A stretch of DNA of 60,558 nt from Clostridia bacterium (GCA_017541205.1 JAFXZO010000111.1:1-60558); one strand, 5' to 3'. Positions 34,140 to 43,520 are shown, counted from the stretch's first letter. Notes: generated by a model from the sequence alone, not told the origin. A program made the numbers and translations.

Positions 34140-37100
34140 ATGACGTGGATAGCCGATCTGCATATTCATTCCAAATATTCCCGTGCGACCAGCCGCGATT
34201 GCGACGCGCCGCACCTGGCCTTGTGGGGGCAAAGAAAAGGGATCCAATTGATCGGCACCGGCGATTTCACGCATCCGAAATGGCGAAAAGAGCTAAAGGA
34301 GATGCTCCGCGAGGAAGACGAGGGCATATACAGCCTGAAAGCGGAATACCGCCTGCCGTCCGAAATGCCGGAGGATACTTTGCCGCGCTTTATCGTGACC
34401 GGCGAAATCAGCACGATATACAAAAAGGACGGAAAAACCCGAAAGGTGCACCATGTGGCGGTGCTGCCCAGCCTGGAAGCGGCCGAAAAGCTTTCCCACC
34501 GCCTGGAAGCCATTGGCAATATTCACAGCGACGGCAGGCCGATCCTCGGGCTGGACAGCCGCGATCTGTTGGAAATCATTCTGGAGAGCTGCCCAAACGC
34601 CATTTATTTTCCCGCGCATATCTGGACGCCGCATTTTTCCCTGTTCGGCGCGTTTTCCGGCTTCAATACCGTCGAAGAATGCTTTGGCGATATGACGCCT
34701 TACGTGCACGCCATGGAAACGGGCTTATCTTCCGATCCGCCCATGAACCGCCTGCTGTCGATGCTGGATTCGCATGAGCTCGTATCCAATTCGGACGCGC
34801 ATTCGCCGGCGAAGCTCGGCCGGGAAGCCAATCTGCTCTCCTGCCAAATGCGCTTTGAGGATGTGAAGGAAGCGCTGGATACCGGCAAGGGTCTGGACGG
34901 CACGGTGGAGTTTTATCCCGAGGAAGGGAAATACCATTTGGACGGGCACAGGCTGTGCCATTGCAGGCTTCTCCCCGGGGAAACCGCGCAGTACGAAGGA
35001 ATATGCCCCGTATGCGGCAAGAAGATCACCATTGGGGTTTTGAACCGTGTGCTTGCTTTGGCGGATCGAAAAACGCCGCAGCATATGGACAAGCCCTTTG
35101 AAAGCCTGATTCCGCTGCCCGAATTGATCGGGGAAACGCTGGGCGTCAGCGCGGAGAGTAAAAAGGCGCAGCAGGCATATTTCGATTTACTGAAAAACCT
35201 GGGGCCGGAATTCGCGATCCTGCGGGAAATCCCGATTCCCGACATCGAAAAGGCTGGAGGATACTTGCTGTGCGAGGCGATCCGCCGCATGCGAATCGGC
35301 CGGGTGATCCGCCAGGGCGGATATGACGGCGAATACGGCGTGATCCGGGTATTTGAGCCCGGCGAAAAAGAAACGCTGCTGGGGCAGATCACCCTGCTGG
35401 CCGGCCTTCCGATAACAGAACAAACGAAAAACAATAAGGAAGGAAAAAAGACCGGAAAGCAGGAAAGCAGATCGGACGCTAAGATAGATTTGATCCACGC
35501 GCCCGTGTTCCAGCCGAATATCGAGCAGGAAACAGCCATTAAAACACAGAGCAGGACCGTCGCCGTCATTGCGGGCCCGGGCACCGGGAAAACGGGCACC
35601 CTGGTTCAACGGATCAGGCATCTGATCGAAACAGGCGTTCCGCCGCAGGAAATAACCGCCGTCACCTTCACCCGCCAGGCGGCGCAGGAAATGACGGAAA
35701 GGCTGGAAGCTGCGCTCGGAAAAAAGGCGATCCGCGGCCTGACGGTTGGCACGTTCCACGGCATCTGCCTTTCCATGATCGAGCAAAAGCCCTTGATCGA
35801 GCGGGCCGACGCGCTGAATATCGTCGAAGAAATCCTGCGGGAGCGCAAAGAAGCAATTTCTCCCGCAAGCGCCCTTTCCATGATTTCCATGCGGAACAAT
35901 GCGCTTGAAGCGCCCAGCCTTCCCGCCGGCGTATTTGAAGCGTATCATGAGCGCCTTTCCGAAAAAGGCCTGCGCGATCTGGACGATATCCTCCTGGACG
36001 CGCTGAGCATGCCGGAGCGACAAAAAAGGATGTTCCGCCATGTCCTGGTGGATGAATACCAGGATATCAACGCGCTTCAAAGGCAATTGGTGGAAAAATG
36101 GAGCAGGGAAGGCACGCTCTTTGTGATCGGCGATCCGGATCAATCCATCTACGGCTTTCGCGGCGCGGATGCAGCATGCTTCCATGCCCTGAAAGCCTCG
36201 CGCCCGGATACGGAAGAAATCATACTCCGGCAGAATTACCGTTCTTCGCCGGAGATCCTGCGCGCCGCGCTTTCCGTGATCGGGAAGAATCCCGGCGGGA
36301 AACGCAGCCTTGCGGCCGTTTGCCCGTCCTCTGGGCCCGTGCGCCTGATAAAAACGGAGGATGAGCTTGCGCAGCACATCTGGATCGCCAAGGAAATCTC
36401 GAACCTGACCGGCGGCATCGACATGCTGGAAGCCAGGGAAGGGGAACGCGCAGCATACGCGTTTTCCGAAATCGCCGTGCTCTGCCGTACCCACCGCCAG
36501 CTGGAAAGCGTGGAAAAGTGTCTCAGGCACGACGCCATCCCCTGCGTGGTCTCCGGGCGCGGCACGTTCCTCGAATCAGAAAAGAATCAAGCGATCCTCG
36601 CGTTCTTTTCGCTTCTGCTGGATCCCGGGCTGCCCCTGGCCGCCGATCGGGCGCTGCGAGGCCTATGGCATTGCCCGGATGGGCTGATCCAGCGGGCGGA
36701 AGCCGCCTTAAAGCAGGAGGATATCGAAAGCGAAGCGTTTGAAAACGCGTTATCTTCGTTTGACGCGCTGTCTCCCTTTGTGCGCGCGGCTCGCGTCCTC
36801 AAGCCAAGAATGCAAAAAGACCCTCCCCGCACGCTGATCGATCTGCTGCTTAAGGAAACCGGCCTCAACGGAAAGGATATAGAGCAATTGCAGAACACGG
36901 CGGTGTTCTTTGATTCCATGACCGATCTGCTCCGTACGCTCCAGACGGGCGAGGAATGCGACATCAGGCGCCTGAGCGGGGGAAAGGCGTCCGGCGCGGT
37001 GCGGCTGATGACGCTGCACGGGGCTAAGGGCCTGGAGTTTCCGGTGGTCATGATCGCTGGAATTGACGAGGGAATGCTGCCGCTGCAAAATACGAAGGAA

Positions 37101-37295
37101 GCGGCGGACGAGGAAGAGGAACGCAGGCTCTTTTTCGTCGGCATGACGCGCGCAAAAAAGGAATTGATCCTGCTGACCAGTGAAGGAAAGCCTTCCAAAT
37201 TCACCCAGGATCTGCCCAAGGATGTGAAAATCGAAAAAGCGAAACGCTTCGTATCCAGACCGTCGTTCCGGCAAGTCAGCCTATTTGATGTTTGA
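34140..37295 (+). CDS. Endonuclease Q-UvrD helicase fusion
   Basis: The 1051-residue protein joins two repair enzymes. Residues ~1-400 form an EndoQ-type PHP nuclease: DLHIHSKYS (6-14), GTGDFTH, PAHIWTPHFSLFG, SNSDAHSP (216-223), and a zinc site (C273, C275, C289, C292). A linker rich in Lys/Asn (about 425-450) leads to a UvrD/PcrA-type SF1A helicase. Its motifs are Walker A GPGTGKT (479-485), VDEYQD, GDPDQSIYGFRG, QNYRSS and late VGMTRAKKEL. EndoQ nicks DNA 5' of deaminated bases; a coupled helicase could unwind from the nick. Tandem activity is inferred. The RBS GGAAGG lies 9 bases upstream. Confidence 0.9.
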   Translation: MTWIADLHIHSKYSRATSRDCDAPHLALWGQRKGIQLIGTGDFTHPKWRKELKEMLREEDEGIYSLKAEYRLPSEMPEDTLPRFIVTGEISTIYKKDGKTRKVHHVAVLPSLEAAEKLSHRLEAIGNIHSDGRPILGLDSRDLLEIILESCPNAIYFPAHIWTPHFSLFGAFSGFNTVEECFGDMTPYVHAMETGLSSDPPMNRLLSMLDSHELVSNSDAHSPAKLGREANLLSCQMRFEDVKEALDTGKGLDGTVEFYPEEGKYHLDGHRLCHCRLLPGETAQYEGICPVCGKKITIGVLNRVLALADRKTPQHMDKPFESLIPLPELIGETLGVSAESKKAQQAYFDLLKNLGPEFAILREIPIPDIEKAGGYLLCEAIRRMRIGRVIRQGGYDGEYGVIRVFEPGEKETLLGQITLLAGLPITEQTKNNKEGKKTGKQESRSDAKIDLIHAPVFQPNIEQETAIKTQSRTVAVIAGPGTGKTGTLVQRIRHLIETGVPPQEITAVTFTRQAAQEMTERLEAALGKKAIRGLTVGTFHGICLSMIEQKPLIERADALNIVEEILRERKEAISPASALSMISMRNNALEAPSLPAGVFEAYHERLSEKGLRDLDDILLDALSMPERQKRMFRHVLVDEYQDINALQRQLVEKWSREGTLFVIGDPDQSIYGFRGADAACFHALKASRPDTEEIILRQNYRSSPEILRAALSVIGKNPGGKRSLAAVCPSSGPVRLIKTEDELAQHIWIAKEISNLTGGIDMLEAREGERAAYAFSEIAVLCRTHRQLESVEKCLRHDAIPCVVSGRGTFLESEKNQAILAFFSLLLDPGLPLAADRALRGLWHCPDGLIQRAEAALKQEDIESEAFENALSSFDALSPFVRAARVLKPRMQKDPPRTLIDLLLKETGLNGKDIEQLQNTAVFFDSMTDLLRTLQTGEECDIRRLSGGKASGAVRLMTLHGAKGLEFPVVMIAGIDEGMLPLQNTKEAADEEEERRLFFVGMTRAKKELILLTSEGKPSKFTQDLPKDVKIEKAKRFVSRPSFRQVSLFDV

Positions 37296-37306
37296 TCCGC
37301 TTCCCA

Positions 37307-37462
37307 TCATCCGCAGGACAGCCAATGCTGCAGTTGGATCTCATCCAGGGCGGTGGAAAGGCGGAATGCCTCATCGTCGTTTTCGCTGCAAAAAGCATCG
37401 CAAAGCTGCTTCCTTAAGGCAAGAATCGTGTCCCATTCCGTCGGATATTTCTGCATGTTCAT
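37307..37462 (-). CDS. Spo0E-like aspartyl-phosphate phosphatase
   Basis: This is a small 51-residue helical-hairpin protein. The end, with RLSTALDEIQLQHWL, fits the Spo0E family signature (S-x-x-L-D). Spo0E proteins remove phosphate from Spo0A~P and delay sporulation. ATG 37462 is chosen because GGAGG lies 7 bases upstream (in TGGAGGTTATGCG). A longer frame to 37654 has no family similarity. It converges on the helicase gene, ending 11 bases from it. Confidence 0.75.
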   Translation of the reverse strand: MNMQKYPTEWDTILALRKQLCDAFCSENDDEAFRLSTALDEIQLQHWLSCG

Positions 37463-37667
37463 CGCATAACCTCCATAAATCGTTCGTATTTTTGGATTCA
37501 GCGTTCCTATGCTGTCCAAAGAAAGGATACGGCGTCGAGAAGAAAAAAGCAATGAAAGATTTTGTCGAATCCAGTCAAAACCACAATATTTCGTTCGACA
37601 CGATTTGACAGCCACAAGATATAGTGTTTGTTCGGAGACATTAGAATTCTTCAAACAGTTTCTGACG
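37463..37667. other. Intergenic leader region with no recognised gene
   Basis: The stretch holds the likely promoter of the minus-strand Spo0E-like gene and short open frames without family similarity. I see no structured RNA that I can name. Confidence 0.4.
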
Positions 37668-37705
37668 GCAGAAAAAACACGATTGTTTTTCTGCTGTTTT
37701 TGTTT
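37668..37705 (+). terminator. Hairpin terminator ahead of the serC promoter
   Basis: Stem CAGAAAAAACAC / GTTTTTCTG followed by CTGTTTTTG. It lies upstream of the serC promoter, so it ends leftward-origin transcripts and does not attenuate serC. Confidence 0.6.
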
Positions 37706-37715
37706 CTGATCTCTC

Positions 37716-37744
37716 TTGCCTTTTTCTGAAAAACATGGTATCCT
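37716..37744 (+). promoter_or_regulatory. Sigma-A promoter of serC-serA
   Basis: -35 TTGCCT, 17-base spacer, -10 TATCCT, 67 bases before the serC ATG. Confidence 0.65.
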
Positions 37745-37811
37745 ACCGTCACGGTCAAATGCCGCCCGGCGGGCGAAAATTGACCCAATATTAGAAAGGC
37801 GGATCTTTCAA

Positions 37812-38882
37812 ATGGATCGAGTATACAATTTTTCTCCCGGACCCTCCATGCTGCCCCTGCCCGTCCTGGAAAAGGTCCAGGCTTCTGCCCTTGCTTATGA
37901 AAGCACCGGCATGAACGTCATGGAAATGAGCCATCGCAGCCCCATGTATCAGGCGATCATCGACGATACTTCGTCCAGGCTTCGCGATCTGATGCACATT
38001 CCGGAAAACTATGCGGTTCTTTTCCTGCATGGCGGCGCGACGATGCAGTTTGCTTCCGTCCCGATGAATCTGGGCGTGAAGGGCCAGGCGGATTATATCG
38101 ACAGCGGCAATTTCGCGCACGGCGCGGCGGGGGAGGCCGCCAAGTACCTGAAGGTCAACGTGGTCGCTTCTTCCCGGGATGATAACTATACCTATATTCC
38201 CGATTGGGAAGGCAAATTGAACGCCGATGCGGATTATCTGCATATCACCACCAACAACACCATCTACGGCACCCACTATGTAAAGCTGCCCGAGGGGAAC
38301 GCGCCGCTCGTCGCGGACATGAGCAGCAACATTCTGGGGGAAGTATACGATGTGAACAAGTTCGGCGTCATCTATGCCGGCGCGCAGAAAAACATCGGTC
38401 CCGCCGGCCTGTGCGTGATGATCGTCCGCAAGGACCTGCTCGGCAACGCTTCTCCCATCTGCCCCAAGGTGCTCAACTGGGCCACCCAGGCGGATAACGG
38501 CAGCATGCTCAACACGCCCAATACCTTCGCGATCTATGTGGCCGGCCTGTGCATGGCATGGCTTCAGGAGCAGGGCGGCGTGGAAGGCATTGAAAAGGTC
38601 AACCGGGAAAAGGCCGCGATGCTCTATGATTTCCTCGACAACAGCAATCTGTTCAAGGCTACCGCGCAGAAGGAATTCCGTTCCATCATGAACGTGACTT
38701 TCATCACCGGCGATAAGGATAAGGACGCCGCGTTCGTCAAGTTTGCCGCCTCCAAGGGCCTTGTCAACCTCAAGGGCCACCGCAGTGTCGGCGGCATGCG
38801 CGCCAGTATTTACAACGCTATGCCCATCGAAGGCGTGAAGGCGCTGGTGAACACCCTGAAAGAATTTGAGCTGAACGGCTGA
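37812..38882 (+). CDS. serC: Phosphoserine aminotransferase
   Basis: The protein is 356 residues, class V aminotransferase fold. NFSPGPSMLP opens the protein, HGGATMQFASVPMNL lines the cofactor pocket, and the PLP Lys lies in AGAQKNIGPAG. It converts 3-phosphohydroxypyruvate and glutamate to phosphoserine. serA follows 15 bases downstream, so two of the three serine-synthesis steps are coupled here; a serB phosphatase is not in the window. Confidence 0.97.
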   Translation: MDRVYNFSPGPSMLPLPVLEKVQASALAYESTGMNVMEMSHRSPMYQAIIDDTSSRLRDLMHIPENYAVLFLHGGATMQFASVPMNLGVKGQADYIDSGNFAHGAAGEAAKYLKVNVVASSRDDNYTYIPDWEGKLNADADYLHITTNNTIYGTHYVKLPEGNAPLVADMSSNILGEVYDVNKFGVIYAGAQKNIGPAGLCVMIVRKDLLGNASPICPKVLNWATQADNGSMLNTPNTFAIYVAGLCMAWLQEQGGVEGIEKVNREKAAMLYDFLDNSNLFKATAQKEFRSIMNVTFITGDKDKDAAFVKFAASKGLVNLKGHRSVGGMRASIYNAMPIEGVKALVNTLKEFELNG

Positions 38883-38897
38883 TAAGGAGCAATCGCC

Positions 38898-40067
38898 ATG
38901 TTTAAGATTCAAACGCTGAATTCCATTTCCCCGATCATTCATGATACGCTTTCCGCCGGGCAGTATGTGGTTTCCGCCGAAGAACCCACGCCCGACGCCA
39001 TCCTGGTGCGCAGCGCGTCCATGCATGAAATGAACCTGCCCGATTCCCTGCTCGCCATCGCCCGCGCCGGCGCCGGCGTCAACAACATCCCGATCGATAA
39101 GTGTTCTGAAAAGGGCATCGTGGTGTTCAACACCCCCGGTGCGAACGCGAACGCCGTCGCCGAGCTGGTGATCGCCGGTCTGCTCCTTTCCAGCCGCGAT
39201 ATCGCCGGCGGCATTCAGTGGGTCAAGGAATCGAAGGATGAACCGGACCTTGCCAAGCTGGTCGAAAAGAAAAAGAGCCAGTTTGTCGGCCCCGAGCTCA
39301 AAGGCAAAAAGCTGGCCGTGATCGGCCTTGGCGCGATCGGCGCGCTGGTCGCGAACATTGCCGCGCAGGGCTTTGGCATGGACGTTGTCGGCTATGATCC
39401 CTACATTTCCGTCGCGCATGCCTGGGCGCTTTCCCGCGCGATCCACCGCGCGGATACCCAGGAGGAAGCGATCAAGGACGCCGATTATATCACGGTGCAT
39501 ATCCCGCTGATGGACAGCACAAAGGGCATGATCAACAGCGCGTTCCTGCATTCGCTCAAAAAGGGCGCTCGCCTGATGAACTTCTCCCGCGGTGAATTGG
39601 CCGTATATGACGACGTAAAGGCTGCGATCGCCGAGGGTCAGCTCAGCAGCTATGTGACGGACTTTGCCACCGCCGAGCTGGCTGACACCCCCAAGGTGAT
39701 CTGCCTGCCGCATCTTGGCGCGTCCACCCCTGAAAGCGAAGAGCGCTGCGCCGAAATGGCCGCGCAGGAGATCCGCGATTATCTGGAGCGCGGCGTGATC
39801 CGCAACAGCGTTAATTTGCCGGAAATCACCCTGGGCGTTCCCGAGGGCAGCCGCGTGCTTTTGATCCACAAAAACCTGCCCGGCATCGTGAACAGCATTT
39901 CCGGCCTGATCTCCGGCCGCGGCATCAACATCCAGTACATGCTCAACAAGAGCAGGGGAGAGATGGCCGTGACGGTGCTGGAGCTCTCCCAGGAGCCGGA
40001 CGATACGCTGCTCGCCGCGCTGGGCAAGCTGAACAACGTGGTCCGCGCGAGGCTGGTGCATCAATAA
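38898..40067 (+). CDS. serA: D-3-phosphoglycerate dehydrogenase
   Basis: The protein is 389 residues. It has a D-isomer 2-hydroxyacid dehydrogenase core (NAD motif VIGLGAIGALVANIA) and a short C-terminal ACT domain (SRVLLIHKNLPGIVNSISGLI). Catalytic Arg (FSRGEL) and His (LPHLGAST) are clear. The region that usually holds the catalytic Glu (about ATAELADTP) is altered, as in other short clostridial SerA proteins. The ACT domain may give serine feedback. GGAG lies just ahead of the ATG. Confidence 0.95.
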   Translation: MFKIQTLNSISPIIHDTLSAGQYVVSAEEPTPDAILVRSASMHEMNLPDSLLAIARAGAGVNNIPIDKCSEKGIVVFNTPGANANAVAELVIAGLLLSSRDIAGGIQWVKESKDEPDLAKLVEKKKSQFVGPELKGKKLAVIGLGAIGALVANIAAQGFGMDVVGYDPYISVAHAWALSRAIHRADTQEEAIKDADYITVHIPLMDSTKGMINSAFLHSLKKGARLMNFSRGELAVYDDVKAAIAEGQLSSYVTDFATAELADTPKVICLPHLGASTPESEERCAEMAAQEIRDYLERGVIRNSVNLPEITLGVPEGSRVLLIHKNLPGIVNSISGLISGRGINIQYMLNKSRGEMAVTVLELSQEPDDTLLAALGKLNNVVRARLVHQ

Positions 40068-40079
40068 AGCTGATAATAC

Positions 40080-40109
40080 TTGACAAAAATGCCTGCTTGG
40101 GCATATAAT
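40080..40109 (+). promoter_or_regulatory. Strong sigma-A promoter of glnA
   Basis: Perfect -35 TTGACA and -10 TATAAT with an 18-base spacer. It lies 12 bases after the serA stop, so glnA has its own promoter. Confidence 0.9.
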
Positions 40110-40118
40110 CCATGCATC

Positions 40119-40152
40119 AAGCGCTGCGCAGAGTGTATGCGCGGCGCTTTTT
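40119..40152 (+). promoter_or_regulatory. 5' hairpin with T run in the glnA leader (possible attenuator)
   Basis: A 12-bp stem (AAGCGCTGCGCA with TGCGCGGCGCTT, one G-T pair) has a 7-base loop and a T run at 40148-40152. It starts within a few bases of the predicted transcript start and ends 27 bases before the ATG. It has terminator form but sits at the extreme 5' end, so it may regulate elongation or stabilise the RNA. Confidence 0.6.
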
Positions 40153-40179
40153 ACGTCAATGCGTTTGGAGGATGGGGCA

Positions 40180-42267
40180 ATGAACCTTCAGGAAACCTTT
40201 GGAAGCCTGGTATTCAACGATGCTGTGATGCGTCAGCGCCTGCCCAAGGAAACCTACCGCGCTCTGCACCGTACCATCGCGGAAGGAAAATCCCTGAATC
40301 CCCAGGTGGCCAGCGTCGTTGCCAATACCATGAAGGATTGGGCGATCGAAAAAGGCGCGACGCACTATACGCATTGGTTCCAGCCCATGACGGACATTAC
40401 CGCCGAAAAGCATGATTCCTTCCTTTCGCCCATCGACGGCGGCGGGGCGATCATGGAATTCAGCGGCAAAGAATTGGTGCGCGGCGAGCCGGACGCCTCC
40501 TCCTTCCCTTCCGGAGGCCTGCGCGCCACCTTCGAGGCCCGCGGCTATACGGCCTGGGACCCGACCAGCTACGCCTTTATCAAGGACGGGACGCTCTGCA
40601 TCCCCACCGCTTTTTGCAGCTATGGCGGCCAGGCGCTGGATAAAAAAACGCCGCTGCTCCGTTCCAATGAAGCGCTCAACCAGCAGGTCAGGCGTATCCT
40701 TCGCCTGCTTGGGCATCCGGACATCAAAAAGGTGACGTCCACCGTAGGCCCCGAGCAGGAATATTTCCTGATCGACCGGGATCTTTATTATCAGCGGCAG
40801 GATCTGATCTATACCGGGCGCACGCTCTTTGGCGCGCGTCCGCCCAAGGGGCAGGAGCTGGACGATCATTACTTTGGGAACTTAAAGCCGCGCGTGGCCG
40901 CGTTCATGCGGGAAGTGGACGAAGAGCTTTGGAAGCTGGGCGTTTCCGCCAAGACCGAGCACAACGAGGCCGCGCCCTGCCAGCATGAGCTTGCGCCCAT
41001 TTTTACCACTTCCAATATCGCCACCGACCACAACCAATTGACCATGGAAATCATGAAGCGGGTCGCGCCCAAGCACGGCTTTGCCTGCCTTTTGCATGAA
41101 AAACCCTTCGCCGGCGTGAACGGCTCCGGCAAGCACAACAATTGGTCGATCTCCACGGATACCGGCTTAAACCTCCTGGAGCCCGGCGAGACGCCCGCGG
41201 AAAACGCGCAGTTCCTTCTGTTCCTGGTCGCGGTCATCAAGGCGGTCGATCTGCATCAGGATCTGCTGCGCATTTCCGTCGCCAGCGCGGGGAACGACCA
41301 CCGCCTGGGCGCCGGCGAAGCGCCGCCCGCCATCATTTCCATGTTCCTGGGCGATGAACTGCAAGCCATTTTGGACGCCATCGAGCATCATAATGCCTAT
41401 GTTGCGGGCGAAAGAACGGAAATGAATATCGGTGTCAAGACCCTGCCGCGCATCCCCAAGGATACCACAGACCGCAACCGCACTTCGCCCTTCGCTTTTA
41501 CCGGCAACAAATTCGAGTTCCGGAGCCTCGGCTCCTCCATGTCCATTGCCGAGGCCAACGTGGTCATCAATACCATTGTGGCCGATGTGCTCAGCGAATT
41601 TGCCGATCAGCTCGAAGCGGCCGTGGATATCCGCGCCACGGTGGAGCAGATCATCGTGGATACCATCACCAACCATAAACGCATCATTTTTAATGGTAAC
41701 AACTATGCGCCCGCCTGGCGCGAGGAAGCAAAGCGGCGCGGCCTGCTCAATCTGCCCAGCACGCCGGACGCCCTGCCGTATTTGATTAAGGAACAAAACG
41801 TTGCGCTCTTTGAGCGGCAGCACGTCTATTCCCGGGAAGAATTGCACAGCCGCTACGAGATCCAGCTCGAAAACTACTGCAAGATCCTCTCCATCGAAGC
41901 GCATACCATGCTGGATATGGTAAACCAGAAAATCATTCCGGCAATCATCGCGTACGCGGGCGAGGTGTCCGCCTCCGCGCTCAAACGAAGGGAATTCCTG
42001 CCCGAGCTGAAGCTGAAGCCGGAAGAAAAGCTGGTGCGGCGTCTGTCCCTTCTGCTCGAAGGCATCGATGAGAAAAAGGAGGCCCTGCAAAGCAGCATGG
42101 ACGCCCTGGACGATTCCTGGGACCACTTGAGGCGCGCGCGCCATTTCCGGGATCAGGTGTTTGAAAGCATGCAGGCGCTTCGATCGCTGGTGGACGAGGC
42201 GGAAATGATCGTGGATCAAAAGCTCTGGCCCTTCCCGGGCTACGGCGAGCTGCTGACCACCAAATAA
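40180..42267 (+). CDS. glnA: Type III glutamine synthetase
   Basis: The 695-residue length is typical of GSIII, against ~440-470 for GSI. GSIII-type segments include GGAIMEFSGKELVRGEPDASSFPSGG-like N-terminal strands, VGPEQEYFLI, AGNDHRLGAGEAPPAIISMFLGD and KTEHNEAAPCQHELAP. It forms glutamine from glutamate, ammonia and ATP. GGAGG lies 8 bases before the ATG. It has its own promoter and a leader hairpin, and a terminator follows. No GlnR or amtB gene is adjacent. Confidence 0.97.
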   Translation: MNLQETFGSLVFNDAVMRQRLPKETYRALHRTIAEGKSLNPQVASVVANTMKDWAIEKGATHYTHWFQPMTDITAEKHDSFLSPIDGGGAIMEFSGKELVRGEPDASSFPSGGLRATFEARGYTAWDPTSYAFIKDGTLCIPTAFCSYGGQALDKKTPLLRSNEALNQQVRRILRLLGHPDIKKVTSTVGPEQEYFLIDRDLYYQRQDLIYTGRTLFGARPPKGQELDDHYFGNLKPRVAAFMREVDEELWKLGVSAKTEHNEAAPCQHELAPIFTTSNIATDHNQLTMEIMKRVAPKHGFACLLHEKPFAGVNGSGKHNNWSISTDTGLNLLEPGETPAENAQFLLFLVAVIKAVDLHQDLLRISVASAGNDHRLGAGEAPPAIISMFLGDELQAILDAIEHHNAYVAGERTEMNIGVKTLPRIPKDTTDRNRTSPFAFTGNKFEFRSLGSSMSIAEANVVINTIVADVLSEFADQLEAAVDIRATVEQIIVDTITNHKRIIFNGNNYAPAWREEAKRRGLLNLPSTPDALPYLIKEQNVALFERQHVYSREELHSRYEIQLENYCKILSIEAHTMLDMVNQKIIPAIIAYAGEVSASALKRREFLPELKLKPEEKLVRRLSLLLEGIDEKKEALQSSMDALDDSWDHLRRARHFRDQVFESMQALRSLVDEAEMIVDQKLWPFPGYGELLTTK

Positions 42268-42280
42268 GCACGGCTTACAT

Positions 42281-42312
42281 TCAGGATGGGGGAAAGCCTC
42301 ATCCTTTTTTAT
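42281..42312 (+). terminator. Intrinsic terminator after glnA
   Basis: Stem AGGATGGGGG / CCTCATCCT followed by T6. Confidence 0.8.
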
Positions 42313-42448
42313 GCTTTCACGAAAAACGAAACATGCATTCTATCATGTATATAAAGATTTCCCATATTCCATGTTTATATTTATTTGCAAACAAAGTATA
42401 ATGAAGCAGGAAACCTCCCATACTATCAGAAGAAAGAGGAACGAGACC

Positions 42449-43396
42449 ATGAAGAGCAGGGGCTTCTACCGGGGCGTAAACTTGGGCGGATGGCTTTCTC
42501 AATGCGATTATTCCCATGATCGGCTTTACAATTTCATCACCGAAAAGGATATTGAGGTGATCGCCGGCTGGGGCCTGGATCACGTGCGGATCCCGGTGGA
42601 TTACAACATATTTGAAAACGAAGACGGCACCTATAAGGAAGAAGGCTTCGCGTTGCTGGAAAAGGGCGTAGGCTGGGCCTTGAAGCATGGGCTCAACGCC
42701 GTGATCGATCTGCATAAAACGGCTGGTTTTTCCTTCGACGCGGGGGAAGAGGAAGCGGGCTTTTTCGACAGCGAAAAGTACCAGGAGCGTTTTTACGCTC
42801 TATGGGAACAAATTGCCCGCCGCCATGGAGAAAAGTATGAGCACGTTGCCTTTGAGCTCCTCAACGAAGTGACCGATCCCGCGTTCATTACCGCCTGGAA
42901 CCGTATTTCCGCCGAATGCATCCGCCGTATCCGCTCGATCGCGCCCAAGGTCCTGATCCTGGTGGGCAGCTATCACAACAACAGCGCCGCCGCCGTGAAG
43001 GATTTGAATCCTCCTGCGGATGAAAACGTTGTATACAATTTCCATTGCTATGATCCCTTGGAATTTACCCACCAGGGCGCGTACTGGGTGCCATGGCTGC
43101 CGCGCGAAAAGCGCATGAGCTTTGAAGAAGCCAATATCCCCGCGGTTTACTTTGAACAGCAATTCAAGCCGGCCATTGAAACCGCGAAAAAATACAACGC
43201 GATGCTCTACTGCGGCGAATACGGCGTGATCGACCTGGTACAGCCGGGGGATGCCTTAAAATGGTTCCGCATGATCCACGATACCTTTGAAAAATTCGGC
43301 ATTGCGCGCTGCGCGTGGAGCTACAAGCAAATGGACTTCGGTCTGACGGACGAAAGATTGGACCAGGTTCGGGATGAATTGATCCAGCTCCTGTAA
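42449..43396 (+). CDS. Glycoside hydrolase family 5 enzyme
   Basis: The protein is 315 residues, a (beta/alpha)8 GH5 domain with no signal peptide or carbohydrate-binding module. The acid/base Glu lies in FELLNEVTDP and the nucleophile Glu in LYCGEYGV. YRGVNLGGWLSQ and HVRIPVDY are typical early motifs. Being cytosolic, it probably acts on imported beta-linked oligosaccharides. ATG 42449 has GAGG about 9 bases upstream; the open frame extends back to 42311, but that part is A/T-rich leader. Confidence 0.9.
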   Translation: MKSRGFYRGVNLGGWLSQCDYSHDRLYNFITEKDIEVIAGWGLDHVRIPVDYNIFENEDGTYKEEGFALLEKGVGWALKHGLNAVIDLHKTAGFSFDAGEEEAGFFDSEKYQERFYALWEQIARRHGEKYEHVAFELLNEVTDPAFITAWNRISAECIRRIRSIAPKVLILVGSYHNNSAAAVKDLNPPADENVVYNFHCYDPLEFTHQGAYWVPWLPREKRMSFEEANIPAVYFEQQFKPAIETAKKYNAMLYCGEYGVIDLVQPGDALKWFRMIHDTFEKFGIARCAWSYKQMDFGLTDERLDQVRDELIQLL

Positions 43397-43417
43397 AAAA
43401 GCGATTCCATTTTGCTT

Positions 43418-43446
43418 GATGCCCGGGAGGACCGGGCATTTTTGCA
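43418..43446 (+). terminator. Intrinsic terminator after the GH5 gene
   Basis: Stem GATGCCCGG / CCGGGCAT around GAGGA, then T5. Confidence 0.8.
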
Positions 43447-43520
43447 TCGAAAAAGGAGACGGATGCAGCGGAGGGGAAAGGCCGTTTCCTGCCGATTCCC
43501 TGACCCGGACAGATTTAGAA

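Noticed and set aside
35187-36530. 447-residue open frame on the minus strand
   Set aside because: Antisense to the endonuclease-helicase gene and rich in His/Arg/Gly, as expected of a shadow frame.
37791-40064. 757-residue open frame on the minus strand
   Set aside because: It is a shadow of serC and serA, which have all their catalytic motifs on the plus strand.
40119-40152. ANTAR-type hexaloop antiterminator in the glnA leader
   Set aside because: The loop is 7 bases (GAGTGTA) and lacks the A1/G4 hexaloop pattern; only one hairpin is present.
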